The translations under genes and the position numbers were made by a program. Below the pieces are notes generated by a model. The model was not told the DNA's origin, searched no databases, and saw nothing but the letters and a program-made list of their open reading frames with translations. DNA of 64,000 bases, from the NCBI GenBank assembly GCA_963798805.1, contig CAWCVC010000015.1:310001-374000 (forward strand), in the 5' to 3' direction. Numbering within the stretch: the stretch's first letter is position 1; each line of letters begins with the position of its first letter. Positions 9,952 to 18,907 of this stretch are shown one piece after another. The stretch is from CAVZCK01 sp963798805. Its GTDB lineage: Bacteria; Pseudomonadota; Alphaproteobacteria; Rhizobiales; Rhodomicrobiaceae.

Positions 9952-10710
9952 TCATGTGGACAGCAAGGTTCCTGAAAGTCTCCCGCATTCCTCAATGAGC
10001 CCGTCCTGCAGGCCGATTTCGCGGGCTTCCGGGTTCGGCGTACGCGGTCGCAGATGAAAGAAATATTCGCCCGTGACGAGTGCTCCCGGATCATTGCTTG
10101 CCGCGAGCCAGGCTTGGGTGCGGTGAGCCTGATCCATGTCGTCGGGCGCTCCGGGCCCACCCATGCGAGTGGCCACCCAGCCGGGCTCGAGCGCATTCGA
10201 CATGACGCCGGGCCAACGACGGGCAACGCCGAAAGCGAGCAGCACATCATGCAGCTTGCTCTCGGCATAGGCCTGCGCGCCTTGCCAGCGGCGCTTGCGC
10301 CAAGTGAGGTCGTCCAGATGCGCGCTCGCGCTGCGGTGCATGCCGGAGCTGAGATAGACGAGGCGGTCCGGCTTCGCGATCAGCGCCGTCAGAACATAGG
10401 GCGCCATGACCGCAAACACCTGGGGAAGTCCGTCCTCGGTCATGCGCTTCGGCTCGCGGTAGCCGACCCCTGCATTGTGGATCACGGCATCGAACCGCCC
10501 GAGCGCATTGACCTGCTCGGCCACAGCGCAGGCGCCGGCAATGCTGGAAAGATCGCCGACAACGATGGCTTCGGCTTGAGGCAACGCCTGGCGGGTGTCC
10601 TCGGCGCGAGCCTCATTGCGGGCATGAAGCACCACCTGATGCCCTTGCTCGACGAGCAGCTGGCACGCCATCAGGCCCAGTCCGGTCGATGATCCGGTGA
10701 TGAAGATATG
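9952..10710 (-). pseudogene. Short-chain dehydrogenase/reductase lacking a usable start
   Basis: The first in-frame ATG (10671) gives 239 residues that begin MACQLLVEQGHQVVLHARNE and include NNAG-like VIHNAGVGY and the catalytic YAESK. The NAD(P)-binding motif, reading IFITGSSTGLGL, lies just upstream in the same frame (about 10675-10710), but no ATG, GTG or TTG precedes it before an in-frame TGA. An ATG at about 10730 is one base out of frame. Either a one-base indel destroyed the start, or the gene uses a rare start. Without the glycine motif the protein could not bind its cofactor, so I treat it as damaged. The substrate is unknown. Confidence 0.7.
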
Positions 10711-10823
10711 TGATATGATGGATTCTCATTTTGTATGGAACCCAGCATGGCGCAGCGGCTCAACCTCCGCAAGATTGAGGCGATGTCCCATTCGCCGATG
10801 GCGTTGGGAATCAGGGGAGGTGC

Positions 10824-11930
10824 TTAAGGCAGATCGTGGCCCGCCACAATATCGCTGATTTGTGCAGCAATGCTATCAGCTTCCTGCACCGTCACCGCGC
10901 CGGCCTTGACGCCAATCGCCCAGGTCGTCCCGCCCTCGACCGTGACGACGTTGCCTTTCGCCTTCTCTACCGTGTAGCCCTCGACGCCGGCAGTCGCCGG
11001 GAAGGCGATGCCGATGGCGTCCTGGTCGGGCGTGCGGCAGATCCAGCGTATCGTCTTCGGCGCCTGGCTCTTGCGGTACGTAACGTAATCGCCGGTTCCA
11101 TCCGGATGCCGTTGCAGCCCATGGACCCAGCCTGCTGCGTCTGCCAGCATATCAATCGCGAAGACGACTTCGGGGTCGAAAACCAAAGACGGCTTCAACA
11201 CATTGTGCAGGCCGGGATTTTCCGCAAGTTGAGCGAGGAACTCAGCATAGCCGGGTGGCGGGGAAATATGTGACGGAATCGACCGCCGCACGCGGACGGT
11301 CGCGGGCGAGCAGATAGCGGAGTAGATGAGTTCGGAATGATCTACGGGCCGGAAATTCACGTGGCCGAGATACATCAGCTCCATCGGCGTCCGCTTTAGG
11401 TTCTCAATAGACAGGCCAATATGAAGCATAGCACTGTCCACCTGCAGTTGCGTCGATGCGGTGGCGAGGTAATTCACCTTGAAGGCGACGGTGTGCCGGT
11501 ATGAGCCGGCGACGGTCGCCGTCGACGCCTCCTCATCGAAGACAAGCCAGGCGCGCTGATACGGAGCATTCGGCAGTTCGCCGTGCAGCGGATGATCGTC
11601 CTCCGGGCCCGGAGCGCCGATAGCGGTGACGCCGCAATGGATGAAGAATGCCCCATAGGTTTCGAGATAGCGTTCGGTGGCGACCGGCTCATGGAACATC
11701 GATCGCATACCGATCTCGCGGCCGTCGAAATTTGCGCTCCAGATCTGCTGGCCCTTGAAGGGGAGAATGATGCATTCGCCCCGGCGGTTTCGCAGGCGCA
11801 GCGCCTCGATGCCGCTATCATAGCGGAAGGCCGAGACAGAAAGACCGGCGCCTTCTGCGACGAGACGCTCCTTCTCTCCAAATGAGCGCCTCTGAAGTTC
11901 GACCCGTATTGCCAAGACCACCTCCCCCAC
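10824..11930 (-). CDS. DUF4432 family protein (aldose epimerase-like fold)
   Basis: 368 residues. The centre reads GAFFIHCGVTAIGAPGPEDD followed by HPLHGELPNAPYQRAWLVF, the arrangement found in DUF4432 proteins, which are predicted galactose-mutarotase-like beta-sandwich enzymes acting on sugars. Upstream, IILPFKGQQIWSANFDGREI matches the usual N-terminal strand. No signal peptide, so cytosolic. It has no sugar-transport neighbour here; the fragment of an amidohydrolase ends six bases upstream. Function unproven. Confidence 0.7.
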   Translation of the reverse strand: MGEVVLAIRVELQRRSFGEKERLVAEGAGLSVSAFRYDSGIEALRLRNRRGECIILPFKGQQIWSANFDGREIGMRSMFHEPVATERYLETYGAFFIHCGVTAIGAPGPEDDHPLHGELPNAPYQRAWLVFDEEASTATVAGSYRHTVAFKVNYLATASTQLQVDSAMLHIGLSIENLKRTPMELMYLGHVNFRPVDHSELIYSAICSPATVRVRRSIPSHISPPPGYAEFLAQLAENPGLHNVLKPSLVFDPEVVFAIDMLADAAGWVHGLQRHPDGTGDYVTYRKSQAPKTIRWICRTPDQDAIGIAFPATAGVEGYTVEKAKGNVVTVEGGTTWAIGVKAGAVTVQEADSIAAQISDIVAGHDLP

Positions 11931-11935
11931 CGCTC

Positions 11936-12075
11936 TCAGCCGGTCAAATGCGGCTGCGCTCCATCGGGCGGCAGCCGGTAAAAGCCTTGCGCATTGCTCT
12001 TGAACAACGCAACCAGATCGTCCGTATTCAGATTAATTGCCAGCGCCCACGCGCCGATGCTCATGCCGTCACTCT
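11936..12075 (-). pseudogene. C-terminal fragment, possibly of an amidohydrolase
   Basis: The minus strand reads DGMSIGAWALAINLNTDDLV then ALFKSNAQGFYRLPPDGAQP and a stop at 11936-11938. The FKSNAQGFYRLP tail is typical of metal-dependent amidohydrolases (amidohydrolase_2). Everything upstream is gone, apparently lost where the IS256 element begins at about 12251. It sits directly before the DUF4432 gene on the same strand, so the two may once have formed an operon. The remaining 12076-12250 shows no other gene. Confidence 0.4.
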
Positions 12076-12250
12076 TTCACGCTCAGGACAAAACGGCAAT
12101 CCCGGCGATTTGAGTTGCCACCACCGTTGCACCAGAGGCAGGATTTGCGCCCAAGAGAAGGTCGCATGTGTCTCGGCTTAGGACATCACAGTCAGCAGAA
12201 GCTCCGACATTCCCACCCAGCGACCAACGGATCAGGTAGCGTCGCGATGT

Positions 12251-13690
12251 ATGTTGGAAATTGATTTGGCGCGGTCTCCGGCGGGCTGAACGTAGCGGAT
12301 CAGGCGGCGAGGTCAATTGGCAGATCGGCCGGCTTCACAGCCAGCGTCTTCCAGCCATCGACTTTCCGCATACTGATCTGTCCGGAGGCGACCAGCGCCC
12401 AGAACATCATGGCCGCGGTTTCGGCCGAAGGCAGCACGGTTTGCGTTTTGATCCGGCGCTTGAATTCCTCGTGCAGCCGTTCGATCGCATTGGTCGTGCG
12501 CGCGCTTTTCCATTGGCTGACCGGCAATCTGGTGAAGGTAAACAACCGGTTGCCGGCTTCCTCCAGGCACTCGGCGACGGCCTGGCAGCGCAATCGCCAT
12601 TTACGCAGGAACGCCTTACGCTTCTTCTCGATTTCATCCGCCGACGTTGCATAGATCATGTCATTGTAATCTGCCGAAACCTCCTCGCGCAGCCGTTCTG
12701 GTGCATGAGCGAGCAGATTGCGGTGCTTATGCACGGTGCAGCGCTGGGTGGGCACATCGCTCCAGAGCTCGGCAAGCGCCCGCTCCAACCCCGAGCCACC
12801 ATCGACGATTAGGAATTCCGGCTTGCGCAGGCCGCGCTTGATCAGATCGTCGAGCACGACCCGCCAGGCCTGCGCCGTCTCGCCGCCCATATTCTTCACT
12901 GCCAGCAACACTTTCTGGCCGTCGGCGCGAATGCCGAGCACGACGAGAAGGCAAATCGTCGTGGCCTTCTTATCGAGACGGACGCGCACGACGGTCCCAT
13001 CCAGGATCAGCCGGACGATGGGTTCGTCGGTCAGCGAGCGCTGGTTCCAGCTTTCCCAATCGGTCTTCACCTTCCGCCAGACCCGGCTGACCGTATCCTT
13101 GCTCACGGAGCCGCCAAACAGCGCGCCAAGCGCTCGCCGGACACGTCGCGTGTTGGTCCCGGCCAGATAGGCGCCGGCAATCAGCGCGTCGGCGGCTTTC
13201 GTGCGCCGCTGGTAGGCGGGCAGCACCTTGCTACGCCATTCCGTTGTCTTACCATCCGGAGTTCTCGATCCGAGCCCGAGGGACGCTGATCAGTGTCTCG
13301 CCGAAAGTTCCCATCAGCGACCGCGAGCGGTGACCATGGCGATGGCCCCGGAGCGGGCCGTCACCCGCGGTTTCGCCATCCGGCGTCTTTGATCGCGAAC
13401 CGGGGCAAGCTTTGGCGCTCCGGGCATAGCGTGTCCGCGACAGCGCTTCATCGAGTTCCGCCTCGATCATCGCCTGGATGAAACCATGCACACGGTCGCG
13501 CACGGCGGTTTCGATCGGATCGAACCAATCCTCAAAAAGCTGGGCGCTCGCCGTCGCCGCCGGCTGCTGGTCCGCGAGGTTTATGATATTGTTTGGCATA
13601 GCGTGGTCTCCACCGGCGCTTCAACGCCGGAATCGTTTTGGGTTGAACACCCGGAGACTACGCAACCTTCAATTTCCCACCATATCCGCG
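12251..13690 (-). mobile_element. IS256-family insertion sequence (transposase frameshifted)
   Basis: About 1.44 kb, the normal length for IS256. The ends share imperfect inverted repeats: ttggaaattgat at 12254-12265, and the complement of gtgggaaattgaa at 13669-13681. One transposase gene fills the element and contains a one-base frameshift, so the element is unlikely to transpose on its own. Flanking target duplications are not clear to me. Confidence 0.7.
12300..13599 (-). pseudogene. IS256-family transposase, single-base frameshift
   Basis: The N-terminal part (13599 down to about 13258) ends RARIENSGW and a stop; the rest resumes in another frame from about 13257. Deleting one G around 13257-13259 restores the family sequence ENSDGKTTEWRSKVLPAYQR and a protein of about 432 residues. 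The core has the IS256 motifs: LILDGTVVRVRL (first Asp), FLIVDGGSGLERAL (second Asp), TQRCTVHKHRNLL, and TTNAIERLHEEFKRRIKTQT (Glu). Whether the extra base is real or an assembly error cannot be told from sequence. Confidence 0.88.
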
Positions 13691-13966
13691 ACGCTACCAC
13701 GGATCACGACGACAAGCGTCTGAATCAAAGGCGTTACATGCTCAATGACGTGTGCTGAGGAGCGGGCAACACGGGGCGCCGATCTGGAGTGCGCCCCTGC
13801 GGGTGGACAGATCGGGATTTAAGGAATCGACCGGCCTTCCGGGTTTTCGGAAGGAAGCCCATGGCGAAGCATCGCAACCACAGCATCGAGTTCAAACGTT
13901 AGATCGCGCAGAGGGTGGGCGATAGGTTTACACGGAGATATGACGGACCAACAATGTTGCAACGGC
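13691..13966. other. Intergenic with a trace of IS3 OrfA
   Basis: Between the IS256 end and the small gene at 13967. A plus-strand frame 13861-13902 reads MAKHRNHSIEFKR then TAG. This is the start of an IS3-type OrfA (normally continuing QIAQE...), cut short by a stop after the Arg. A GC-rich inverted repeat (ccttccgggttttcggaagg) lies at about 13832-13855 and could fold as a hairpin. No intact gene. Confidence 0.5.
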
Positions 13967-14140
13967 TTAGAACGTTAACCGGCTAAGAGCCTTCTCTGAT
14001 TGGGGGTCGAAATCTGGGGCGTAATGCTCAATCTCAATCAGTCGGAAGGCCTTGGCAAGCGCAAGCAGCTCAGTCTCGCGGGCGAGCCTAAGGGCATTCT
14101 CTTCTAGAATAAGCGCGCCATGAGAATGGTAGGACATCAT
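13967..14140 (-). CDS. Small hypothetical protein
   Basis: 57 residues from MMSYHSHGALILEENA to the stop at 13967. The composition (ALRLARETELLALAKAFRLI) suggests an amphipathic helix followed by an acidic tail. I do not recognise the family. It lies immediately downstream of the IS630 element; the reading frame continues into the element's end, so the start at 14140 is chosen because it is the first Met outside the element. It could equally be the tail of a gene cut by the insertion. Confidence 0.35.
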   Translation of the reverse strand: MMSYHSHGALILEENALRLARETELLALAKAFRLIEIEHYAPDFDPQSEKALSRLTF

Positions 14141-14183
14141 GCCATTATAGTGCTTCGGCGCCGGATTGCGTGATCCGCCGCTA

Positions 14184-15321
14184 GTGCACTGACTCATTCA
14201 GATGGTGCAGGCAGGCGCTTGAGTTTGCCGAAAATTTCTTTGGCGGATTTCGTCCAGACAAAGGGCTTGGGGTGACCGTTGTGATCGCGGATGTAGCGGC
14301 GGATGGCATCTTCCAATTCGGCGACGGATTTGAAGACGCCGCGACGGATGCGCCTTCGGGTGATGACTGAGAAGAAGCCCTCGACGGCGTTGAGCCAGGA
14401 TGCGGATGTGGGCGTGAAGTGGAAGACCCAGCGCGGATTGTCGGCCAGCCATTGCTTGACCTTGGGATGCTTGTGGGTGGCGTAATTGTCGAGGATGGCA
14501 TGGATGACCTTTCCCGCCGGAACGGCGCGTTCCACCGCATTGAGGAACTTGATAAACTCCTGATGCCGGTGCTTTTGCATGCAACGCCCCAACACGGTGC
14601 CATCGAGAATATTGAGCGCGGCGAACAGGGTGGTGGTGCCATTCCGCTTATAATCGTGGGTCATGGTTGCGCATTTGCCGGGCTTCAGCGGAAGGCCGGG
14701 TTGCGTGCGATCGAGCGCCTGAATCTGGCTTTTCTCATCGATGGACAGCACCACGGCATGACAGGGCGGCTCCATGTACAGGCCGACGACATCCTCCACT
14801 TTCGCGGCAAAGGCGGGATCGTTGGACATCTTGAAGGTGCGTAAGCGGTGAGGTTGAAGGCGATGCCCATCCCAGATGCGTTGCACCGTCCGCAAGCTGA
14901 CGCCGACAGCCTTGGCGACCGCCCGGCCGGTCCAATGCGTCGCGTTATGGGGTGGCTCGGAGCATGGCAGCGCCAGCACCCTGGCCACGGTCTCCAACTG
15001 AACAGGGGCTTTGCCCGGCTTGCGCGTCTTGTCCCGCAAGAGGCCATCCACCCCTTGCTCGGCATATCGCAACTGCCAGCGCCACACCGCCGGGCGACTG
15101 CCACCGATCTGCCTCGCCACCTCCAGAACGGGCAGCCTGTCTGCCGAAAGAAGAACGATCCGTGCCCGCTGGACGTGCTTCTGCGCGCTGTTGCGATCCT
15201 CAATAACCGCCGCCAAACGCGCGCGGTCCTCAGAGGCGATGATGATGCTGACGGTTTGTGCCATATCAGCAGAATCGCACGAACTAGGCCGCGTGTGAAT
15301 CCTCTGTTTGCGTCAGTGCAC
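14184..15321 (-). mobile_element. IS630-family insertion sequence, copy 1 (intact)
   Basis: 1138 bp with short terminal repeats gtgcactgac / gtcagtgcac, flanked by CTAG on each side, which fits the TA target duplication of the IS630/mariner group. The right-hand CTAG supplies the stop codon of the neighbouring hydrolase. A second copy with a 23-bp insertion lies at 43269-44429. Confidence 0.9.
14194..15264 (-). CDS. IS630-family transposase (intact copy)
   Basis: 356 residues. N-terminal HTH (LPVLEVARQIGGSRPAVWRW and GVSLRTVQRIWDGHRLQPHR), then the DDE core: HAVVLSIDEKSQIQALDRTQ (first Asp), GKVIHAILDNYATHKHPKV (second Asp) and SWLNAVEGFFSVITRRRIRR (Glu). These are the standard IS630 motifs. 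The frame is uninterrupted, unlike the copy at 43279-44372, so this copy could supply transposase in trans. Confidence 0.95.
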   Translation of the reverse strand: MAQTVSIIIASEDRARLAAVIEDRNSAQKHVQRARIVLLSADRLPVLEVARQIGGSRPAVWRWQLRYAEQGVDGLLRDKTRKPGKAPVQLETVARVLALPCSEPPHNATHWTGRAVAKAVGVSLRTVQRIWDGHRLQPHRLRTFKMSNDPAFAAKVEDVVGLYMEPPCHAVVLSIDEKSQIQALDRTQPGLPLKPGKCATMTHDYKRNGTTTLFAALNILDGTVLGRCMQKHRHQEFIKFLNAVERAVPAGKVIHAILDNYATHKHPKVKQWLADNPRWVFHFTPTSASWLNAVEGFFSVITRRRIRRGVFKSVAELEDAIRRYIRDHNGHPKPFVWTKSAKEIFGKLKRLPAPSE

Positions 15322-15324
15322 TAG

Positions 15325-16149
15325 CTAGCTCTGGACAAAGGCTAGGAGGGCCGGGTTGATCACGTCGGCGTGGGTGGTGAGCATGCCATGCGGATAACCG
15401 GGGTAGATCTTCAGGGTTCCTTGTCTGAGGAGTTTGACGGAGAGCAAAGCGGCGTCTTTGTACGGAACGATCTGATCGTCGTCCCCGTGCATCACAAGCG
15501 TGGGTATGTCGATGCTCTTCAGATCCTCAGTAAAGTCGGTTTCCGAGAATGCCTTGATGCCGTCGTAATGTGCCTTGGCGCTGCCCATCATGCCTTGTCG
15601 CCACCAATTCGCGATAACGCTTTCCACCGGTTTTACATTCGGCCGGTTAAAGCCGTAGAACGGACCGGCGGGAAAATCGCGATAAAACTGGGCACGGTTC
15701 GCGGCCAAATCCTTGCGGAGACCATCGAACACCTCGATCGGCAGCCCGTCCTGATTGCTTGGCGTCTTCACCATAAGCGGAGGCACGGCGGACATCAGCA
15801 CCGCCTTAGCGACCCGGCCCCTGCCGTGCCGCGCCACATAGCGGGTGACTTCGCCACCGCCCGTGGAATGGCCGACATGCACGGCATTGCGAAGATCGAG
15901 GTGCTCCGCGACCACGGCTGCGTCGGATGCGTAATGGTCCATGTCATGGCCGTCGGATACCGGGCTCGAGCGTCCGTGGCCGCGCCGGTCGATGCCCACC
16001 ACGCGATATCCGTGGTGGAGGAAGAACAGCATCTGGGTATCCCAGGCGTCGGAGCTTAAGGGCCAGCCATGGTGGAAGACAATGGGTTGGCCCTGGCCCC
16101 AGTCCTTGTAGAAGATCTCGGCGCCGTCCTGGGTTGTGATTGTGCCCAT
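15325..16149 (-). CDS. Alpha/beta hydrolase (non-heme haloperoxidase/arylesterase type)
   Basis: 274 residues. Start chosen at MGTITTQDGAEIFYKDWG because it has a gaagga ribosome-binding site and matches the family N-terminus. The catalytic triad is visible: Ser95 in VHVGHSTGGGE, an Asp in VMHGDDDQIVP, and His in YPGYPHGML; the oxyanion region is VFHHGWPLSSDAWD. The family hydrolyses esters and in some members shows cofactor-free perhydrolase activity. An IS630 element sits exactly at its stop codon (TAG lies in the CTAG target), so the C-terminus LLAFVQS may be native or one or two residues altered. Confidence 0.92.
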   Translation of the reverse strand: MGTITTQDGAEIFYKDWGQGQPIVFHHGWPLSSDAWDTQMLFFLHHGYRVVGIDRRGHGRSSPVSDGHDMDHYASDAAVVAEHLDLRNAVHVGHSTGGGEVTRYVARHGRGRVAKAVLMSAVPPLMVKTPSNQDGLPIEVFDGLRKDLAANRAQFYRDFPAGPFYGFNRPNVKPVESVIANWWRQGMMGSAKAHYDGIKAFSETDFTEDLKSIDIPTLVMHGDDDQIVPYKDAALLSVKLLRQGTLKIYPGYPHGMLTTHADVINPALLAFVQS

Positions 16150-16780
16150 GGTCTGGATTCCTTCGCTATGGTTGGAAGAAATGGCGGTTGCGAGCGGCAC
16201 CCAGGCAGTTGACCAGGATCTGGTGTCGTGACGCTCCAATGACATTGAGAGCATCCGTATCCACCACGGTGCCTCTCTTGGTTCATGCCGTTATCTTTAC
16301 TGACTGCATTCACCAGTTGAGCCAATCCTACATAGGATTGGCTGGCTCGTTCTGGTATTTGATCTTACCCATTGTGAGCACCTTCGAACCCGGATTTGGA
16401 TCGCAGAAATTCACCCTGTGTGTCGGAAGATCGCAAACGAGGTGTACCGATTTTTTGGGGCGAAATCTGGCCACTTGGTGCCAGGTGTCGGTGCGCCATA
16501 TCGGAATCTCAGGCATGGGGTAATAGCTCCCGAATATCACGTGATCTGGCAAGAGCTGGGACTGGAGAAGCTCAAAAAGCAAGTAAGCGTGACGTCTGAG
16601 GAGAGGCGTTCGCGGTAATGCTGTGCTCTGGGCGCGTCAATCCGCTACTTCGGATCTAAATTGTCCGCTCACGGATCATTCCGGTCACTGAGCGTGGCGC
16701 CGCTGCCGGCCGCTGACAAATCACTGAAGCGGCTCCGGCCTTGCGCCATTTTCTGAGATGCGGGTGTAAGCTGCCATATT

Positions 16781-16985
16781 GAAGTGACCCAACTCAAGCG
16801 TGAACCAAAATGTTCGGGCTGCGGTGTACAATAGACCCACCCTCTGTTTGCCAGCTCCCATCTGAAAGGCATTCAGGGGGCCCGTTCTGATGGGACACCC
16901 CAGCGGAAAGTCGTATGAAAAAATGGAAGATTATGCACGTCCCACTCGGAGCTAAGCCTCTGATCTAACGTTCTTCTTCCTCTCC
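16781..16985 (+). repeat. Diverged 200-bp direct repeat, copy B
   Basis: Same orientation as 139-345, with perhaps 75-80 percent identity judged by eye. The 16.4-kb segment between the two copies includes the efflux operon, three IS elements and the hydrolase. Copy B lies about 220 bases before the tRNA-Gly fragment. Confidence 0.7.
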
Positions 16986-17207
16986 GCCGCTGGACCCCAG
17001 TGAACCGATCCTTGCGGGACTGCCTGATACTACTCAAAAGCATTAATCATTTCCGCGGCGGACAGTACGGTGCTGTTTGGATCGCGAACAACCGAAGGTG
17101 GTTTTACAACTTCACGCGCTACGGCATGACTTTCACAATAATTCCAGAAGCGGCTGTAAAACGATTTTTGATATATATATATATATCAATAGCTTACACT
17201 GAAAGTG

Positions 17208-17257
17208 CCAGCTTTCCAAGCCGGATGTCGCCAGTTCGATCCTGGTCGCCCGCTCCA
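17208..17257 (+). tRNA. tRNA-Gly(UCC) 3' fragment (partial)
   Basis: The sequence runs from the anticodon arm to CCA: ccagctttccaagccgg has the seven-base loop TTTCCAA with anticodon TCC, then the T arm around ccagttcgatcctgg, then the acceptor 3' strand gcccgctcca. The 5' half is absent: instead of the matching gcgggcg there is an AT run, and the D-arm region lacks the conserved GG. The anticodon stem has one A-C mismatch. It is therefore a fragment rather than a working tRNA, as left when an integrative element recombines with the 3' end of a tRNA gene. Confidence 0.7.
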
Positions 17258-17282
17258 ATCCCCTCGGAATGCCTTCTCAAGC

Positions 17283-18737
17283 TTAGCGCGGCACGCCATA
17301 GCGGATCGATGAGACCGTATTCTCGCTTTGTGAAACCGCGTTCGGCGACCATGCCTTCAGTCGTGCGATGAGATCGCCCGCGCGCTTGCCGGCCTGGTCG
17401 AGGCGCGACCGCGCAAGCTGGCCCGAATCGAGAGCCGATCTTATGTCTTCGACGGCCATGGTCGTTGCGTCGGCGCCCCGGCCATCGCCAGCGCCCGAGA
17501 TGATCATGTCCGCTCCGATCGCCAAGGCATCTGCCAGGCTCGACTTGCCGGCGGGCGCTGTCGAGCGGTCGAGGATGATCGGGCCGGTGAATCCGGCCTC
17601 GCGCAGGGAGCCGACGAACCGCGCCGTCGCCTCGGCGCTCACTGCCTCCGGTCCGCGAGAGCGGAGCACCAGCGCGTCTGGCGCCTTATGCCTCAAAATT
17701 TCGTGCAGTGCTTCAAGGTTCGGTCGTTCGCCGGATGATAGCGTATACCGCATCGAAGTCAGGATGTGGCCTTCCTGGTCGGCGAGATTGAAAGCGGTCG
17801 CCAGCGCCCCAGCCTCGATCGGCTCGGGCCCGAAGCAGTCGCTGATTTCCGCCGCCGCATCTTGCGGGCAGATCTCGGCGCTGGGTCCCAACGTCATGGT
17901 GATGCCGAGGGCGAAAAGTCCGCTCGCCATGTCCCGGTAAAATTCGAAGGCGCCAAGTGGATCGCCAATCGCCGCGACCTCGCGCGGGGCGGGAATCTCC
18001 TCAAGCCCGCTGGCCTGGGCGAGTGCGCGCTCGGCGCCGCCGGGACTCTCGATCATGAGGATTGTCGGCACGGCGCCCGGCGCATTGAGAGACGCCGTCA
18101 ACTGCCGCAATTGCGGCGTATTTTCGATATTTTTGCTCCGGATCAACACTCCGGCTACCGCGCCGGATTTGAGCGCCTTGCCCGCCGATTGAACGCCCGC
18201 ATCGGACGGTACCCGCCCCTCGAAGGTGATAATCAGAAGGCGACTGACGGCGTCTCGCAGCCCGGCATCTTTCGCGCCGGTGAGACCGGTGTCGGACGCG
18301 ACCGGGTTTTCCCGGATGTCCGCGGTCGTTCCGCCATCGTCCTGTAACGCGAGTGCGCGTTGTTCCGGCAGCGGTGCTGAACTCACGGAGTCCCGCTCGG
18401 TCTCGGCGCGGGCTCTTGCCGTCGGCTTGCGCGCCGCATCGTTGCGGACGGGCGGGCGATTCGCTTCGGGAGCTTTGCGCGCCTTCTCGGGACTGGTGAG
18501 CGTTGCCGTGCACTCCGGAAAGCCGACGGCCCTGCCGAATTGGGCGCATTCTTTCGGGCTGAGGAACGGAAATTGCGGGAGCGAATCGGAGGGCGAGCGC
18601 CAGACATTCAATTTATCCGGATCGCCCTGAATCGGGATCAAAGCGGGCGGGCCACTCACGGGATGCGAAGCAGGCGAATAGCTTTGAGCATAAGCGTATG
18701 AGCATAAAAAAACGGAAGCGAAGATCACATAGCGCAA
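17283..18737 (-). CDS. Secreted GH3-fold protein with degenerate active site
   Basis: About 484 residues if translation starts at the TTG at 18737, which has ggagagga upstream and gives a clean signal peptide (LRYVIFASVFLCSYAYAQ). A Pro/Arg-rich low-complexity linker follows (about residues 80-140). The C-terminal 320 residues follow the NagZ-type glycoside hydrolase 3 barrel: AGVLIRSKNI, ILMIESPGG, FALGITMTLGPSAEICPQD. However the NagZ signature KHFPGHG is replaced by TSMRYTLSSG and no DSH follows, so catalysis as a beta-N-acetylhexosaminidase is unlikely. Probably a periplasmic non-catalytic or altered-function homologue. The next gene is 170 bases upstream on the same strand. Confidence 0.7.
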   Translation of the reverse strand: MRYVIFASVFLCSYAYAQSYSPASHPVSGPPALIPIQGDPDKLNVWRSPSDSLPQFPFLSPKECAQFGRAVGFPECTATLTSPEKARKAPEANRPPVRNDAARKPTARARAETERDSVSSAPLPEQRALALQDDGGTTADIRENPVASDTGLTGAKDAGLRDAVSRLLIITFEGRVPSDAGVQSAGKALKSGAVAGVLIRSKNIENTPQLRQLTASLNAPGAVPTILMIESPGGAERALAQASGLEEIPAPREVAAIGDPLGAFEFYRDMASGLFALGITMTLGPSAEICPQDAAAEISDCFGPEPIEAGALATAFNLADQEGHILTSMRYTLSSGERPNLEALHEILRHKAPDALVLRSRGPEAVSAEATARFVGSLREAGFTGPIILDRSTAPAGKSSLADALAIGADMIISGAGDGRGADATTMAVEDIRSALDSGQLARSRLDQAGKRAGDLIARLKAWSPNAVSQSENTVSSIRYGVPR

Positions 18738-18907
18738 GGTAATGTCCTCTCCGAAGCACCCGTCCAACCGATTCAATCCAGAGTGAGAAGCACAATAAAC
18801 ACGGCTTTTATTAGGAGATAGCAGAATCCCCGGAGTTCACTTTTGCTTGATGAAAATAGCCAATCGCCCGCTGCGCTTGCTGTGGGTGCACTGGAATCCG
18901 ATGGTCA

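Larger units (their letters stand above)
16150..17282. other. 1.1-kb non-coding region
   Basis: No intact gene. It holds copy B of the diverged repeat (16781-16985), a 16-bp AT run (17171-17186) and a tRNA-Gly 3' fragment (17208-17257). Short frames over 16328-16618 on both strands have no recognisable family. The block around 16440-16520 looks like an eroded IS end, but I cannot assign it. Confidence 0.5.

Noticed and set aside
10747..10827. Short plus-strand frame starting MAQRLNLRKIEAMSHSP, resembling the start of a carboxymuconolactone decarboxylase-like protein
   Set aside because: Only 26 codons, no conserved catalytic block, similarity too weak.
17171..17186. AT dinucleotide run as a possible promoter or origin
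   Set aside because: Simple low-complexity run; no DnaA boxes or initiator gene nearby.
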